The notes beneath the pieces were generated by a model. The model searched no databases. It was given only the letters and a program-made list of their open reading frames with translations, and was not told the DNA's origin. A stretch of 53,292 nucleotides of DNA, from contig NZ_PNCI01000039.1 of assembly GCF_005887095.1 (NCBI RefSeq), positions 1 to 53,292 on the forward strand. The letters are read 5' to 3'. The position numbers and the translations under genes are program-made. Positions 16,229 through 25,281 of the stretch are shown here, piece by piece (positions within the stretch are counted from its first letter, which is position 1; each line of letters starts with the position of its first letter). The stretch is from Pseudoalteromonas rubra (lineage in GTDB: Bacteria; Pseudomonadota; Gammaproteobacteria; Enterobacterales; Alteromonadaceae).

Positions 16229-17538
16229 TATGCACTCTCCAATACAAAGGCTGCACCCAGACCACCAGCCGCACAAGCTGTAGTCAGCGCAAGTCCACCG
16301 CCGCGACGTTTCAGTTCATTCAGGGTTTGCGTGATCAAACGCGCACCTGTTGCCGCAAACGGGTGTCCATAGGCCAAAGAGCCACCGTTTACGTTGAAAT
16401 TATCCATATCGATTTCACCCAGCGCTTTGCTGCGACCCAGCTTCTCCTGAGCAAACTTATCAGAGGCGAACATCTTCATGTTGGCCAGAGTTTGCGCCGC
16501 AAACGCTTCGTGCATTTCAATTAAGTCTAAGTCTTGCAGAGTCAGACCCGCGCGCTCCAGTGCCAGTGGCGTGGAGTGAGCCGGACCCATCAGCATGTCT
16601 TCGTGTACGCCGATAGCGGTAAATGCATAGTTACGCACATAGCCCAGGATTTCGTAACCCAGTGCTTTGGCTTTGCTTTCACTCATCATCAGTACCGCAG
16701 CGGCACCATCAGTGAGCGGCGTGGCGTTTGCCGCAGTGACCGAGCCATGCTTGCGATCAAAGACCGGACGCAATTTGGCGTAGCCTTCCAAAGACGAGTT
16801 CGCACGAATGTTGTTATCTTTGTCGATAAAGCCTTTGTACGGCTCAACATGTGCCGTCATGACTTCGTCTTTTAACAAACCTGCATCCCAGGCTTTAGCA
16901 GCAAGAGTGTGCGAGCGATGCGCCAGCGCATCTTGGTCGGCACGGCTGATAGCATGAGTTTTGGCCATTTGCTCTGCCGTTTGACCCATAGACAAGCCTG
17001 TTGAGTATTCCGCAACGGCCGGCGGTACTGGCATCAAATCTTTCAGTCTGAGCTTTGAGAAAATCTTCAAACGCTGTGACAAGGTACGTGCTTTGTTTAA
17101 ATCAACCAGGCTACCAGCCAGCTTTTTGCTCACACCAATGGGCAGTACAGACGATGAGTCTGCACCACCGGCGATACCCACCGCCGTATGACCTGCAATA
17201 ATAGACTCGGCAACGTTCGCGACCGCCTGAAAACTGGTGGCACAAGCACGAGATACAGAATAGGCATCAACGGATACCGGCATGCCGGTGCCCAGCACGA
17301 TTTCACGCGCAATGTTTGGCGCTTCCGGCATTTGTACCACCTGGCCGAAAACCAGCTGGTCGATTTCGTTTTTATCTATGTTGAGGCGTTCCAGCATTTC
17401 ATTGACAACGACCTTACCCAGGTCCAGTGCCGGTACGTGGTGATAGGCCGTAGCCTGTTTCGCAAAGGGTGTACGCAGACCAGAAACAATGGCAATGCGG
17501 TCCCCTTTTGTTGTTTTTAGAATGTGTTGTTCAGACAT
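16228..17538 (-). CDS. fadI: Acetyl-CoA acyltransferase (3-ketoacyl-CoA thiolase) FadI
   Basis: The 436-residue thiolase catalyses the last beta-oxidation step, releasing acetyl-CoA. Visible catalytic residues: Cys in SRACATSFQAVANVAESI, His in EMHEAFAAQTL, His in YGHPFAATGARL and the second Cys in TACAAGGLGAAF. The length (436 rather than about 390) and 'GDRIAIVSGLRTPFAKQATAYH' start fit FadI and not FadA. The ATG at 17538 has GGGAGAG about ten bases upstream. It is the first gene of the fadIJ operon, and a FadR-like palindrome lies just upstream of the ribosome site. Confidence 0.93.
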   Translation of the reverse strand: MSEQHILKTTKGDRIAIVSGLRTPFAKQATAYHHVPALDLGKVVVNEMLERLNIDKNEIDQLVFGQVVQMPEAPNIAREIVLGTGMPVSVDAYSVSRACATSFQAVANVAESIIAGHTAVGIAGGADSSSVLPIGVSKKLAGSLVDLNKARTLSQRLKIFSKLRLKDLMPVPPAVAEYSTGLSMGQTAEQMAKTHAISRADQDALAHRSHTLAAKAWDAGLLKDEVMTAHVEPYKGFIDKDNNIRANSSLEGYAKLRPVFDRKHGSVTAANATPLTDGAAAVLMMSESKAKALGYEILGYVRNYAFTAIGVHEDMLMGPAHSTPLALERAGLTLQDLDLIEMHEAFAAQTLANMKMFASDKFAQEKLGRSKALGEIDMDNFNVNGGSLAYGHPFAATGARLITQTLNELKRRGGGLALTTACAAGGLGAAFVLESA

Positions 17539-17556
17539 GAATTTTGCTCTCCCGCT

Positions 17557-17573
17557 GACAGGTCTGACCTGTT
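17557..17573. promoter_or_regulatory. FadR-type operator upstream of fadIJ
   Basis: GACAGGTCTGACCTGTT matches the FadR consensus AACTGGTCNGACCAGTT with the core GGTCNGACC intact. ACAGGTC-T-GACCTGT is a perfect 7+7 palindrome. It lies 19 bases upstream of the fadI ATG, where a bound repressor would block transcription until long-chain acyl-CoA releases it, as is known for fad genes of gammaproteobacteria. Confidence 0.8.
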
Positions 17574-17781
17574 ATTGTCGTTTGATTCTAAACAACCGAA
17601 TCCTTAATGCCAATAGTAAATTGGAAAATCTTATCATTCGAGCATGACTGAGATGGTCCATCTAAACGCCGCTTTTAAATCTAGCCTGATTTTTACTCAA
17701 TTCAAAAAGTCCCTGAAAAATAAATGAAGATTTGGGAACTTTCGCCTGCTTCAGTGTCTAATCAAGTTACAAAAAATCGTC

Positions 17782-17802
17782 CGCAAAACCTTGAGTTTTG
17801 CG
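17782..17802. promoter_or_regulatory. Unassigned inverted repeat upstream of moxR
   Basis: CGCAAAAC (17782-17789) and GTTTTGCG (17795-17802) form a perfect 8-bp inverted repeat around CTTGA. It lies 52 bases before the moxR start in the region divergent from fadI. It could be a protein-binding site or a leader hairpin; the trailing sequence is not T-rich enough for a terminator. No regulator can be named. Confidence 0.45.
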
Positions 17803-17854
17803 CCTTAATCCTTATAAATAAGCAAAAAATTTGTCACAACAAGGACAAAGCACC

Positions 17855-18811
17855 ATGGCAGTAAACGCATTTAGTGAACTGAAAAACTATCTCGACTCTC
17901 AAATTTTAGGTCAAAGCGCACTGACAAAAGCGCTGTTGATTGCCTTGCTGGCAGATGGCCACCTACTGGTAGAAGGCCCGCCAGGACTGGCAAAAACCCG
18001 TGCCGTGAACGCGCTGGCTAAAGGCATAGAAGGCAGCTTTCAGCGTGTTCAGTTTACCCCGGACTTGTTGCCCGCCGATATCACCGGCACCGACATCTAT
18101 CGCCAGCAAACCAGTGAATTTGTGTTTGAAAAAGGCCCTTTGTTCCACCATCTGATTTTGGCAGACGAAATTAATCGCGCGCCAGCTAAGGTACAGTCAG
18201 CCTTGCTCGAAGCCATGGCAGAGCGGCAGATCACAGTAGGTAAAACGACCTACCCGCTGCCAGAGCTGTTTATGGTTATGGCAACGCAAAACCCACTTGA
18301 GCAGGAAGGCACCTATCCACTGCCGGAAGCGCAGCTAGACCGCTTCCTGTTGCACCTGAACATTGATTACCCGCAAGCGAGCACTGAGCTTGAGATCCTG
18401 CGTTTAACGCGTGGCGAAGCACTGTCGGAACAAACCGCGCAGTTTACGCCGATTTCACAGCAAACCTTATTTGAAGCACGTAAAAAAGTGCTGTCACTAC
18501 ATCTGGCAGAACCGCTTGAGCATTATCTGGTGCAGTTGATCATTGCTACCCGAGAAGCCGCTAAGCTGGATCAGCAACTGGGTGCCTGGATTGAATACGG
18601 CGCCAGTCCACGGGCCACCATTGCGCTGGATAAGTGCGCACGCGCGCATGCCTGGTTGCAGGGTCAGGATTTTGTGACACCGGATGATATTCAGGCGGTG
18701 CTGCACAATGTGCTGCGTCATCGTATTATCCTGAGTTATGAAGCGCAGGCAGACGGGATCAGCAAAGATCAGGTGATCAGCCGTATTCTGGAACTGGTTC
18801 CCGTTCCATAA
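17855..18811 (+). CDS. MoxR-family AAA+ ATPase
   Basis: I start at ATG 17855 (AAGGA nine bases upstream) and not at the TTG 24 bases earlier. The 318-residue ATPase has Walker A GPPGLAKTR, Walker B LILADEINRAP, sensor-1 'VMATQNPLEQEGTYPLPEAQLDRF' and a C-terminal lid domain. MoxR ATPases act as chaperones that load or mature partner proteins containing VWA domains, and the downstream genes encode just such partners. It is the first gene of a six-gene operon (MoxR, DUF58, DUF4381, two VWA proteins, BatD). Confidence 0.92.
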   Translation: MAVNAFSELKNYLDSQILGQSALTKALLIALLADGHLLVEGPPGLAKTRAVNALAKGIEGSFQRVQFTPDLLPADITGTDIYRQQTSEFVFEKGPLFHHLILADEINRAPAKVQSALLEAMAERQITVGKTTYPLPELFMVMATQNPLEQEGTYPLPEAQLDRFLLHLNIDYPQASTELEILRLTRGEALSEQTAQFTPISQQTLFEARKKVLSLHLAEPLEHYLVQLIIATREAAKLDQQLGAWIEYGASPRATIALDKCARAHAWLQGQDFVTPDDIQAVLHNVLRHRIILSYEAQADGISKDQVISRILELVPVP

Positions 18812-18820
18812 GTGGTCGCG

Positions 18821-19774
18821 ATGATGAAGCATTCAATGCAACATGCCGATCATACTCAGTGGCTGGCACAAAGCCACAGCAATGGCGTTGAACTGACACT
18901 CAAAGAGCTGCTTTATTATAAAAGCAAAGCACGCCTGCTGGATCTCAAGCCCAAGCGCGCCATCCGCAGTGATCAGGCAGGCCAATATCTGGCACCACAT
19001 AAAGGCCGGGGCATGGAGTTTGCCGAGGTCCGTCAGTATCAATACGGAGACGATATTCGCGCTATCGACTGGCGAGTAACGGCACGTACAGGTGAGGCCC
19101 ATACCAAGCTGTATCAGGAAGAAAAAGAACGTCCGGTGTTTATCTTCTGCGATCTGTCCAGTTCTTTGCTGTTCGGCAGCCGCCTGTTGCTCAAGTCTGT
19201 TCAGGCTGCGCATCTGAGTGCCCTGGTTGCCTGGTCAGCATGTGCCCGTGGTGACCGGCTCGGTGGTGTGGTGTTCAGTGAGCAAGGCCACCATGAGCTT
19301 AAGCCCACTGCGCGTGATAAAGGCGTGCTGGCATTTTGCCACCAATTGTGCGACATCCACGCGCAGAGCCTGGCTAAGCGCGGCAACAATCAAGCCTCGA
19401 CGTTTGATAATAACCTGAAACGTTTATCACACCTGGCCAAGCCCGGCAGTCTTATTTATCTTATCTCCGACTTCAGCCAGCTTAACGAGGCCAGTTTTAA
19501 GCAGCTTGAGCATCTCAGTCGGCACTGTGAACTGATTGGCTGCCAAGTCAGCGATCCGTTCGAGCATACCCTGCCCGCTTATAAAGATGCGATTGAAGTC
19601 AGTTCAGCCTCTGGTAACTGGACATTGCCACTGGCGGATAAACAATTCAGAGCCCAATTTGCCGAACAGGCTGAACAGGCTTTTCAGACCCGGCTGGCCC
19701 GTTTACAACGTGCCGGCATGACAATGCAAACGTTTTGCGCCTCAGCGCCAATAGAAACACAGATCTGCAGGTAA
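18821..19774 (+). CDS. DUF58 domain protein
   Basis: The 317-residue cytoplasmic protein has the DUF58 signature 'GRGMEFAEVRQYQYGDDIRAIDWRVTARTGEAHTKLYQEEKER', followed by a VWA-like fold beginning FIFCDLSSSLLFGSR and 'LIYLISDFSQL'. The start is one of ATG 18821, ATG 18824 or GTG 18812; the stop of moxR is directly before the GTG, so translation is probably coupled. DUF58 proteins always accompany MoxR ATPases and are thought to be their substrates or adapters. Confidence 0.88.
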   Translation: MMKHSMQHADHTQWLAQSHSNGVELTLKELLYYKSKARLLDLKPKRAIRSDQAGQYLAPHKGRGMEFAEVRQYQYGDDIRAIDWRVTARTGEAHTKLYQEEKERPVFIFCDLSSSLLFGSRLLLKSVQAAHLSALVAWSACARGDRLGGVVFSEQGHHELKPTARDKGVLAFCHQLCDIHAQSLAKRGNNQASTFDNNLKRLSHLAKPGSLIYLISDFSQLNEASFKQLEHLSRHCELIGCQVSDPFEHTLPAYKDAIEVSSASGNWTLPLADKQFRAQFAEQAEQAFQTRLARLQRAGMTMQTFCASAPIETQICR

Positions 19775-19777
19775 GTG

Positions 19778-20209
19778 ATGATGCAAAACCCATTAGATGC
19801 ACTCCATGATGTGATCCCGCCCGAGCAGGTAAGCTGGTGGCCACTGGCCCCGGCCAGTTGGGCCGTTATCATCGCCTTAGTATTGATAGTCATAGTCAGT
19901 ATCTGGCTTGCTGTCAGACACTGGCAGCATAATGCGGCGAAACGAGAAGCCGTTAAACTGAGTCAGCAGCATACTCAGGATGCCCTGGCACTGCATGGCA
20001 TACTTAAACGCCTGACCCGACATTACTACGGCAGTGAGCAGGCCGCAAAACCAACGGCACAATGGCATAAGATGCTCAATCAACTGACGCGTCAACAGTT
20101 TAGTGAGCAAGATCTGAACTCGCTGTACAGCAGCACACCAACTGTGGAGTGCAGTAAACTGTTAGCGGCAATAAAAACCTTTAAAACCAAAGAGGCCGTG
20201 CATGTTTGA
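19778..20209 (+). CDS. DUF4381 membrane protein
   Basis: The 143-residue protein has a short N-terminal segment (LDALHDVIPPEQVSWWPLAP), one membrane helix (about residues 24-46, WAVIIALVLIVIVSIWLAV) and a helical cytoplasmic tail with 'LTRHYYG' and 'WHKMLNQL'. This is the DUF4381 pattern found between DUF58 and the first VWA gene in Bat operons. AGGTAAGTG supports the ATG at 19778. It overlaps the next gene by eight bases. The likely role is a membrane adapter for the VWA proteins. Confidence 0.85.
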   Translation: MMQNPLDALHDVIPPEQVSWWPLAPASWAVIIALVLIVIVSIWLAVRHWQHNAAKREAVKLSQQHTQDALALHGILKRLTRHYYGSEQAAKPTAQWHKMLNQLTRQQFSEQDLNSLYSSTPTVECSKLLAAIKTFKTKEAVHV

Positions 20210-21191
20210 ACTTGACTGGCCCCTGGCCCTCTTGCTACTTCCCCTGCCCTGGCTGATTGCACGTTTTAAACCAGCTGCGGCGCAGACTCAGGTGCGCTTG
20301 CGTATGCCTGGGTATCAGCAACAAGTCGGTGCAGGACAAACGTTAGCTGCGCCAAAGCGTGGCGTGAATGTGATCGAAGCGTTGATCTGGCTTTGCCTCG
20401 TTATGGCACTGAGCGGACCGAGCTGGCTTGATGACCCGATCACTTTGCCCAATGAAGGCCGTGATATAATGCTGGCCGTAGACTTGTCCGGCTCTATGAC
20501 TGAACAGGACATGGCTTATCAGGGCAAATATGTTGACCGTCTGTCAGTGGTAAAAGCTGTTTTATCCGATTTCATTGTTGAGCGACAAGGCGACCGACTG
20601 GGACTGATCCTGTTCGGCGACACAGCATTCCTGCAAACCCCGCTGACACGTGACTTACAAACCGTCAGCCAGATGCTGAGCGAAGCGCAAATTGGCCTGG
20701 TTGGTCGGGCGACTGCGATTGGCGATGCCATTGGTTTATCGGTTAAACGCTTCAACCAGAAAGATCAAAGTAGCCGTATTCTGATCCTGCTCACCGACGG
20801 TCAGAACACGGCTGGTAACCTGGAACCCAAAGAGGCCCTGATCCTGGCCCGGGAAGAAGGTATTAAAATCTATACCGTCGGCGTCGGCTCTGATGGCCGA
20901 GGTGGTTTTAGTTTGTTTGGTATGGGTGGGATGACAGGCAGCAGCATAGATGAAAATACCCTCAAGCACATCGCCTCTGAAACCGGTGGTGCCTATTTCC
21001 GCGCCAAAGATGTGAAAGGCTTGCAACAAATCTACGCTGAACTGGATAAACTGGAACCCATTGCTGATGAAAACCAGACTTTCAGGCCCCGCCTGTCACT
21101 CTTTTATTTGCCGCTACTGATCGCACTGGCGTTGTGGAGCCTGACGCTGCTGAGTAAAGCCATCAAACAATTGCGAGTTAAACCACTATGA
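20202..21191 (+). CDS. VWA-domain membrane protein, BatA-like
   Basis: The 329-residue protein has membrane helices at the start (residues 6-20), at about 60-75 and near the end (about 300-320), with a VWA domain between. The metal-ion-dependent adhesion site is complete: DLSGS in MLAVDLSGSMTEQDM, a downstream Thr in QTPLTRD and Asp in LLTDGQNTAGN. Gly-rich 'GRGGFSLFGMGGMTGSS' follows. In Bacteroides the Bat proteins affect aerotolerance; in proteobacteria they are linked to envelope stress and metal-dependent protein interactions. It overlaps both neighbours, indicating tight coupling. Confidence 0.9.
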   Translation: MFELDWPLALLLLPLPWLIARFKPAAAQTQVRLRMPGYQQQVGAGQTLAAPKRGVNVIEALIWLCLVMALSGPSWLDDPITLPNEGRDIMLAVDLSGSMTEQDMAYQGKYVDRLSVVKAVLSDFIVERQGDRLGLILFGDTAFLQTPLTRDLQTVSQMLSEAQIGLVGRATAIGDAIGLSVKRFNQKDQSSRILILLTDGQNTAGNLEPKEALILAREEGIKIYTVGVGSDGRGGFSLFGMGGMTGSSIDENTLKHIASETGGAYFRAKDVKGLQQIYAELDKLEPIADENQTFRPRLSLFYLPLLIALALWSLTLLSKAIKQLRVKPL

Positions 21192-23089
21192 CCGAGTTTA
21201 TATTTATTCGCCCTACTTTGTTATGGTTACTTATACCCTGGTTTCTGCTAACCGGTATGCAATGGCTAAAGCGCCATCGTAGTACAGACGAAGCGCTTAT
21301 CGCACCTCACCTTGTACAAGTCGTACTAGAGAACGGCCCCCGGAAGCAGCGCAAAAGTACGCCCTGGCTGGTTAGTCTGCTCCTGCTGTTAAGCGTACTG
21401 GCCGCAGCCGGGCCCAGCTTTGAAAAGCACACTGTGCCGGTGTTCAAAAGTAAACAAGCCCGGGTGCTGGTCATGGATATGTCATACTCTATGTATGCCA
21501 CTGACATTCAGCCTAACCGGCTGACCCAGGCACGCTTTAAAACCCTGGATATGATTGAGCAGTTTACAGAAGGCGACACAGCGCTGGTTGCCTATGCCGG
21601 GGACGCATTTGTCGTCTCGCCTTTGACTGATGATGTCAAAACGCTGGAAAACCTGGTGCCCAGCCTGAGCCCTGAAATCATGCCCAGCAAAGGCGCAAAC
21701 GTGTTAGCAGGGCTGGATCAGGCCAAAACTTTGCTGGATCAGGCAGGATATAATGAAGGAGAAATCATCCTCATCAGTGACGAAGTAGAACAAAATGAAC
21801 TGTCTGATATCGCCGAGCTATTAAATGGAACAGGTTATCGCCTTCATGTCTACGGTATCGGCACACCAGACGGTGCGCCAATTGGGCTGCCAGAAGGTGG
21901 GTTCTTGAAAGACCGTTACGGTCAGATAGTGGTCCCTAAACTGTACCCGGAGCGACTAGCTGCCCTCGCCTCTCGCCTGGGTGGTCGCTATGCAACCTAT
22001 ACACCCAGCGACAACGACATAAAAACGTTTGCGCCAAGCAAAGTAACCGATCTGGACAGCAATGAGCAGCCAAGCGAAACCCTGTGGCACCTGGACGCAG
22101 GAAAGTATCTGCTGTTTGTGATTGTCCCGCTTGCGTTGTGGTTGATGCGCTCCCAACCACTTACTCTGGGTTTATTCGTTGTGGCGTTGTTACAACCCCA
22201 GACGGGATATACTGCAGACTGGACCAGCTGGTTTAAAAATCAGGATCAACAGGCACTGGAATCCTATCAGCAAGGCAACTTTGAACAGGCTAAGAGTGCT
22301 CAGGATCCGCTACTAAAAGGCACCGCACTATACAAAGCCGGAGAGTACGAACAGGCGGCAGAGCAACTCAAACACACCACATCTGCCACCGGGCAGTATA
22401 ACTATGGCAATGCGCTGGCCAAGTCAGGGCAACTTGACCAGGCGATTGCGGCCTATGAGCAAGCCTTGCAACTGGACCCCGAATTCAAGCAAGCGCAGGA
22501 CAATAAGCAGCTGGTCGAAAGCCTCAAGGAGCAACAGCAGCAGTCTCAGCAACAAAATGGCGATCAGTCTGACGATCAGGAACAATCCGGAGATCAGCAA
22601 GATCAACAGCAAAGTGATCAGCAGCAAGACGGTGAACAGCAAAGCGGGCAACAATCAGGCGAGCAACAGGACGAGCAATCGTCTTCGCAATCTGACTCTG
22701 AGCAACAATCAGACGCGTCACAAAGTGACACACAAAACCAGCAAAACGCTGAGTCTCAGGAGACACCTGAGTCAGACAATGACAACGCCCCTGAGCTTGC
22801 GCAACCGCAGCAGCAAGAAGCGCAGGATCAACAAGCTGAACAGGCTGCTCAGCAGATGCAGCAGGCACAGCAACAAGCTACTGAAGATGAAAGTCAGCCA
22901 CAGGGGACACAGCAAATGATGCAAAGTCGCCCACTGACACCAGAAGAAAAAGAAAAAGCACAGCAACTCGATCAGTTACTGCGTAAAGTACCAGACGATC
23001 CAGCTATCTTGCTGCGCAACAAAATGTTATTGGAATCACAACAACGGGTGCGTCAGCGCCGCCCGCGAGGAGTAGAAAAATCATGGTAA
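21188..23089 (+). CDS. VWA + TPR membrane protein (BatB-BatC fusion) with Gln-rich tail
   Basis: The 633-residue protein has N-terminal helices (8-22, 55-75), a VWA domain with intact DMSYS (MIDAS) at about residue 98, a third membrane helix near 305 (YLLFVIVPLALWLM), and TPR repeats at about 385-440 ('ALYKAGEYEQAAEQL', 'YNYGNALAKSGQLDQAIAAYEQAL'). After that comes a low-complexity region (about 445-580) made mostly of Q, S, D and E. BatB and BatC are separate genes in some bacteria, so this is a fusion. The Q-rich tail is probably disordered and may tether BatD or peptidoglycan. It overlaps BatD by seven bases. Confidence 0.9.
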   Translation: MTEFIFIRPTLLWLLIPWFLLTGMQWLKRHRSTDEALIAPHLVQVVLENGPRKQRKSTPWLVSLLLLLSVLAAAGPSFEKHTVPVFKSKQARVLVMDMSYSMYATDIQPNRLTQARFKTLDMIEQFTEGDTALVAYAGDAFVVSPLTDDVKTLENLVPSLSPEIMPSKGANVLAGLDQAKTLLDQAGYNEGEIILISDEVEQNELSDIAELLNGTGYRLHVYGIGTPDGAPIGLPEGGFLKDRYGQIVVPKLYPERLAALASRLGGRYATYTPSDNDIKTFAPSKVTDLDSNEQPSETLWHLDAGKYLLFVIVPLALWLMRSQPLTLGLFVVALLQPQTGYTADWTSWFKNQDQQALESYQQGNFEQAKSAQDPLLKGTALYKAGEYEQAAEQLKHTTSATGQYNYGNALAKSGQLDQAIAAYEQALQLDPEFKQAQDNKQLVESLKEQQQQSQQQNGDQSDDQEQSGDQQDQQQSDQQQDGEQQSGQQSGEQQDEQSSSQSDSEQQSDASQSDTQNQQNAESQETPESDNDNAPELAQPQQQEAQDQQAEQAAQQMQQAQQQATEDESQPQGTQQMMQSRPLTPEEKEKAQQLDQLLRKVPDDPAILLRNKMLLESQQRVRQRRPRGVEKSW

Positions 23090-24714
23090 CGCGATTACTG
23101 GGATCCGTGATCTTACTTATTACAATGATGCCTGTCTGGGCTGTGGACCAACTCAGCGCCAGTGTCGACAAAAACCCGGTGCTGGTTGGAGAGTATTTTA
23201 CCCTGACCATAGAAGCTAATGGCAAAGTATCCGGACAGATGCCAGACACCAGTGCCCTGAGCGCTCAGTTTGTCACCAGCCCTGTCAGTACCAGCTCCCG
23301 CACCAGTATCATCAATGGCAGCATGAGCAGTACCACCAGCTGGCAAATGCAACTTCTGTCTCGCAAAGCCGGGGAATTTACCATCCCGAGTTTTGAAGTT
23401 GCAGGTCATCAGTCTCGCCCTATCAAGCTCAAGGTACTTGCCCGCGAGCAAGATGGTGAAGCGCAGCAAAATATCTTTATTAAAACCGAGCTAAAACCAG
23501 ATACATTACATGTTCAGCAGGCTGCGCTCTTCACTGTTAAGCTGTATCTTGGCCAGGATCTGCTGGATGGTCAACTCAGCGCGCCACAAATGCAGGATGC
23601 GCAAATTGCCCAGCTGGGCAAACAAAGTGAGGACTATGAGATAGTCAATGGTCGTCGTTATATGGTCGTGACCCGAGAATATCTGGTACAGCCACAAAAA
23701 AGCGGCAACTTTACATTGGAGCCACCTATCTTTAATGGCCAGATCCGCGAAGGCTACCGTCGGATGGCAGTCTCAGCGGTAGGTGACAGTCTTGAAGTCG
23801 AGGTGAAACCCATTCCGGATACCTATTCAGGTGCCTGGTTGCCCAGTGAGTTGGTCAACCTAAGCGAAGAGTGGCAACCAATTGAGCAGACCGTCACTGT
23901 TGGGACACCAATCACCCGCACCCTGACATTAACGGCTCTGGGGATCACCAAAGAGCAACTGCCCGACATACAAGTGCCTGATGTCGATGGCTTCAGAACT
24001 TACCCGGATGAAACAGATCGAAAACAGATGACGCGCGACGGCCGGGTAATTTCTCAGCTTATTGCCTCTTATGCCTTGTTGCCTCAGACACCTGGCACTT
24101 ATACTCTGCCAGAAATTAAAGTGCCCTGGTTCAATACCGTGATCAATAGAGTACAGTATGCAACCTTGCCATCCAGAACCATTGAGGTAAAAGCCGATCC
24201 GAATCAGGTATCGGTCGCCCCTGCGCCTGTCGCCAACACGCCACAGCAAACAACAACTCAGGCTGAACCACACATTGTGATCCAGCCGGCGGATAAAACC
24301 TGGCTGGACTGGGCGCTGATTGCATCTGGTTATGTACTGTGGTTCATTACCTTGTTAGTGTGGTTTATGACTCGCCAATCGGCCAGGGTAGCGCCAACGC
24401 AGAGCGATCATACACCCCAGGCGCCAAACGAAGCACAAGCAATTAAACAAATTAAACACGCCGCTCAACACTCAGATCCGGGACAATGCTATCAGGCCCT
24501 TAAAGCACTTGCGCGCGCACAAGGCTATGACCATATCCATGCCTGGCGTCACCAACTCAGCCATGAGTTGCAAAACGAAATTGCAAAGTTGCAAGGGGCG
24601 CTCTATAGTGCCAAACAAGAGAACGTTGACCTGAGCGTGCTATATCAATTGATTGCCGCACAACATAAGCAGGTTAAAAACGCGAAAAAACAGCAACTTG
24701 AGCCGTTGTACTAA
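23083..24714 (+). CDS. BatD family protein
   Basis: The 543-residue protein has an N-terminal signal peptide (VTRLLGSVILLITMMPVWA), a long periplasmic beta-rich part starting 'LSASVDKNPVLVGEYFTLTIEANGKVSG', a BatD hallmark, and one membrane helix near residue 405-425 (WALIASGYVLWFITLLVWF) followed by a 120-residue cytoplasmic helical tail. It likely forms a complex with the VWA proteins. It is the last gene of the MoxR-Bat operon; 51 bases separate it from the sigma-factor gene, which could be cotranscribed. Confidence 0.88.
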   Translation: MVTRLLGSVILLITMMPVWAVDQLSASVDKNPVLVGEYFTLTIEANGKVSGQMPDTSALSAQFVTSPVSTSSRTSIINGSMSSTTSWQMQLLSRKAGEFTIPSFEVAGHQSRPIKLKVLAREQDGEAQQNIFIKTELKPDTLHVQQAALFTVKLYLGQDLLDGQLSAPQMQDAQIAQLGKQSEDYEIVNGRRYMVVTREYLVQPQKSGNFTLEPPIFNGQIREGYRRMAVSAVGDSLEVEVKPIPDTYSGAWLPSELVNLSEEWQPIEQTVTVGTPITRTLTLTALGITKEQLPDIQVPDVDGFRTYPDETDRKQMTRDGRVISQLIASYALLPQTPGTYTLPEIKVPWFNTVINRVQYATLPSRTIEVKADPNQVSVAPAPVANTPQQTTTQAEPHIVIQPADKTWLDWALIASGYVLWFITLLVWFMTRQSARVAPTQSDHTPQAPNEAQAIKQIKHAAQHSDPGQCYQALKALARAQGYDHIHAWRHQLSHELQNEIAKLQGALYSAKQENVDLSVLYQLIAAQHKQVKNAKKQQLEPLY

Positions 24715-24765
24715 TTTTTCTTCGGTAAGATGAAATAATGTTGCTAAAGACAAGGTCTTATTAGC

Positions 24766-25281
24766 ATGACCACAAAACAAAAACGTTACGAAAGTCTGGT
24801 CCAGGTGTACAACAAGGAGCTTTATCGCTTTGCTTACTGGTTGTGCCAGGACCCGACCATTGCTGAAGATTTGGTACAGGAAACTTTTTTACGCGCCTGG
24901 CGATCACTAGACGCCCTGCAGGATGACAGCGCAGCCAAATCCTGGTTATTAACCATTTTGCGGCGAGAAAATGCGCGCCGCTTTGAACGCAAACAATTTG
25001 ATTATGCCGACGTAGAGCAGGACACGCTGGTCGACTCAACCAGCGCATCACCCGACTCGCAGACAGAACAAATGATGGTCCAGAGACAGATTAGTTTGTT
25101 GTCACCGGAATATCGTGAGCCGCTGCTGTTACAGGTTGTGATGGGCTGCTCCGGCGAGGAAATAGCACAGATCCTGGAACTCAACAAAAATACCGTGATG
25201 ACCAGGCTATATCGTGCCAGAAACCAATTGAAAGAGGCTTTAACACAAGTGACCGAAACAGCAAAGGGGGCATCAAACTGA
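24766..25281 (+). CDS. ECF-type RNA polymerase sigma factor
   Basis: The 171-residue protein has region 2 (YNKELYRFAYWLCQDPTIAEDLVQETFLRAWRSLDAL) and region 4 (LSPEYREPLLLQVVMGCSGEEIAQILELNKNTVMTRLYRARNQLKEAL) and nothing else, as in group 4 (ECF) factors. It is followed by a membrane DUF3379 protein whose ATG overlaps its stop (TGATGG), the arrangement expected for a sigma / anti-sigma pair. It is located directly after BatD, so it may control an envelope response that includes the Bat genes. Target promoters are not evident. Confidence 0.92.
   Translation: MTTKQKRYESLVQVYNKELYRFAYWLCQDPTIAEDLVQETFLRAWRSLDALQDDSAAKSWLLTILRRENARRFERKQFDYADVEQDTLVDSTSASPDSQTEQMMVQRQISLLSPEYREPLLLQVVMGCSGEEIAQILELNKNTVMTRLYRARNQLKEALTQVTETAKGASN

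Noticed and set aside
16200..16276. N-terminal extension of FadJ (MCGWWSGCSL...)
   Set aside because: It lies within the fadI coding sequence; the TAATG junction gives the normal FadJ start.
22404..22919. 171-residue plus-strand frame over the VWA-TPR gene
   Set aside because: It is a shifted reading of the CAA/CAG-rich stretch and has a biased Ser/Asn/Arg composition; the frame of the large VWA gene is clearly the coding one.
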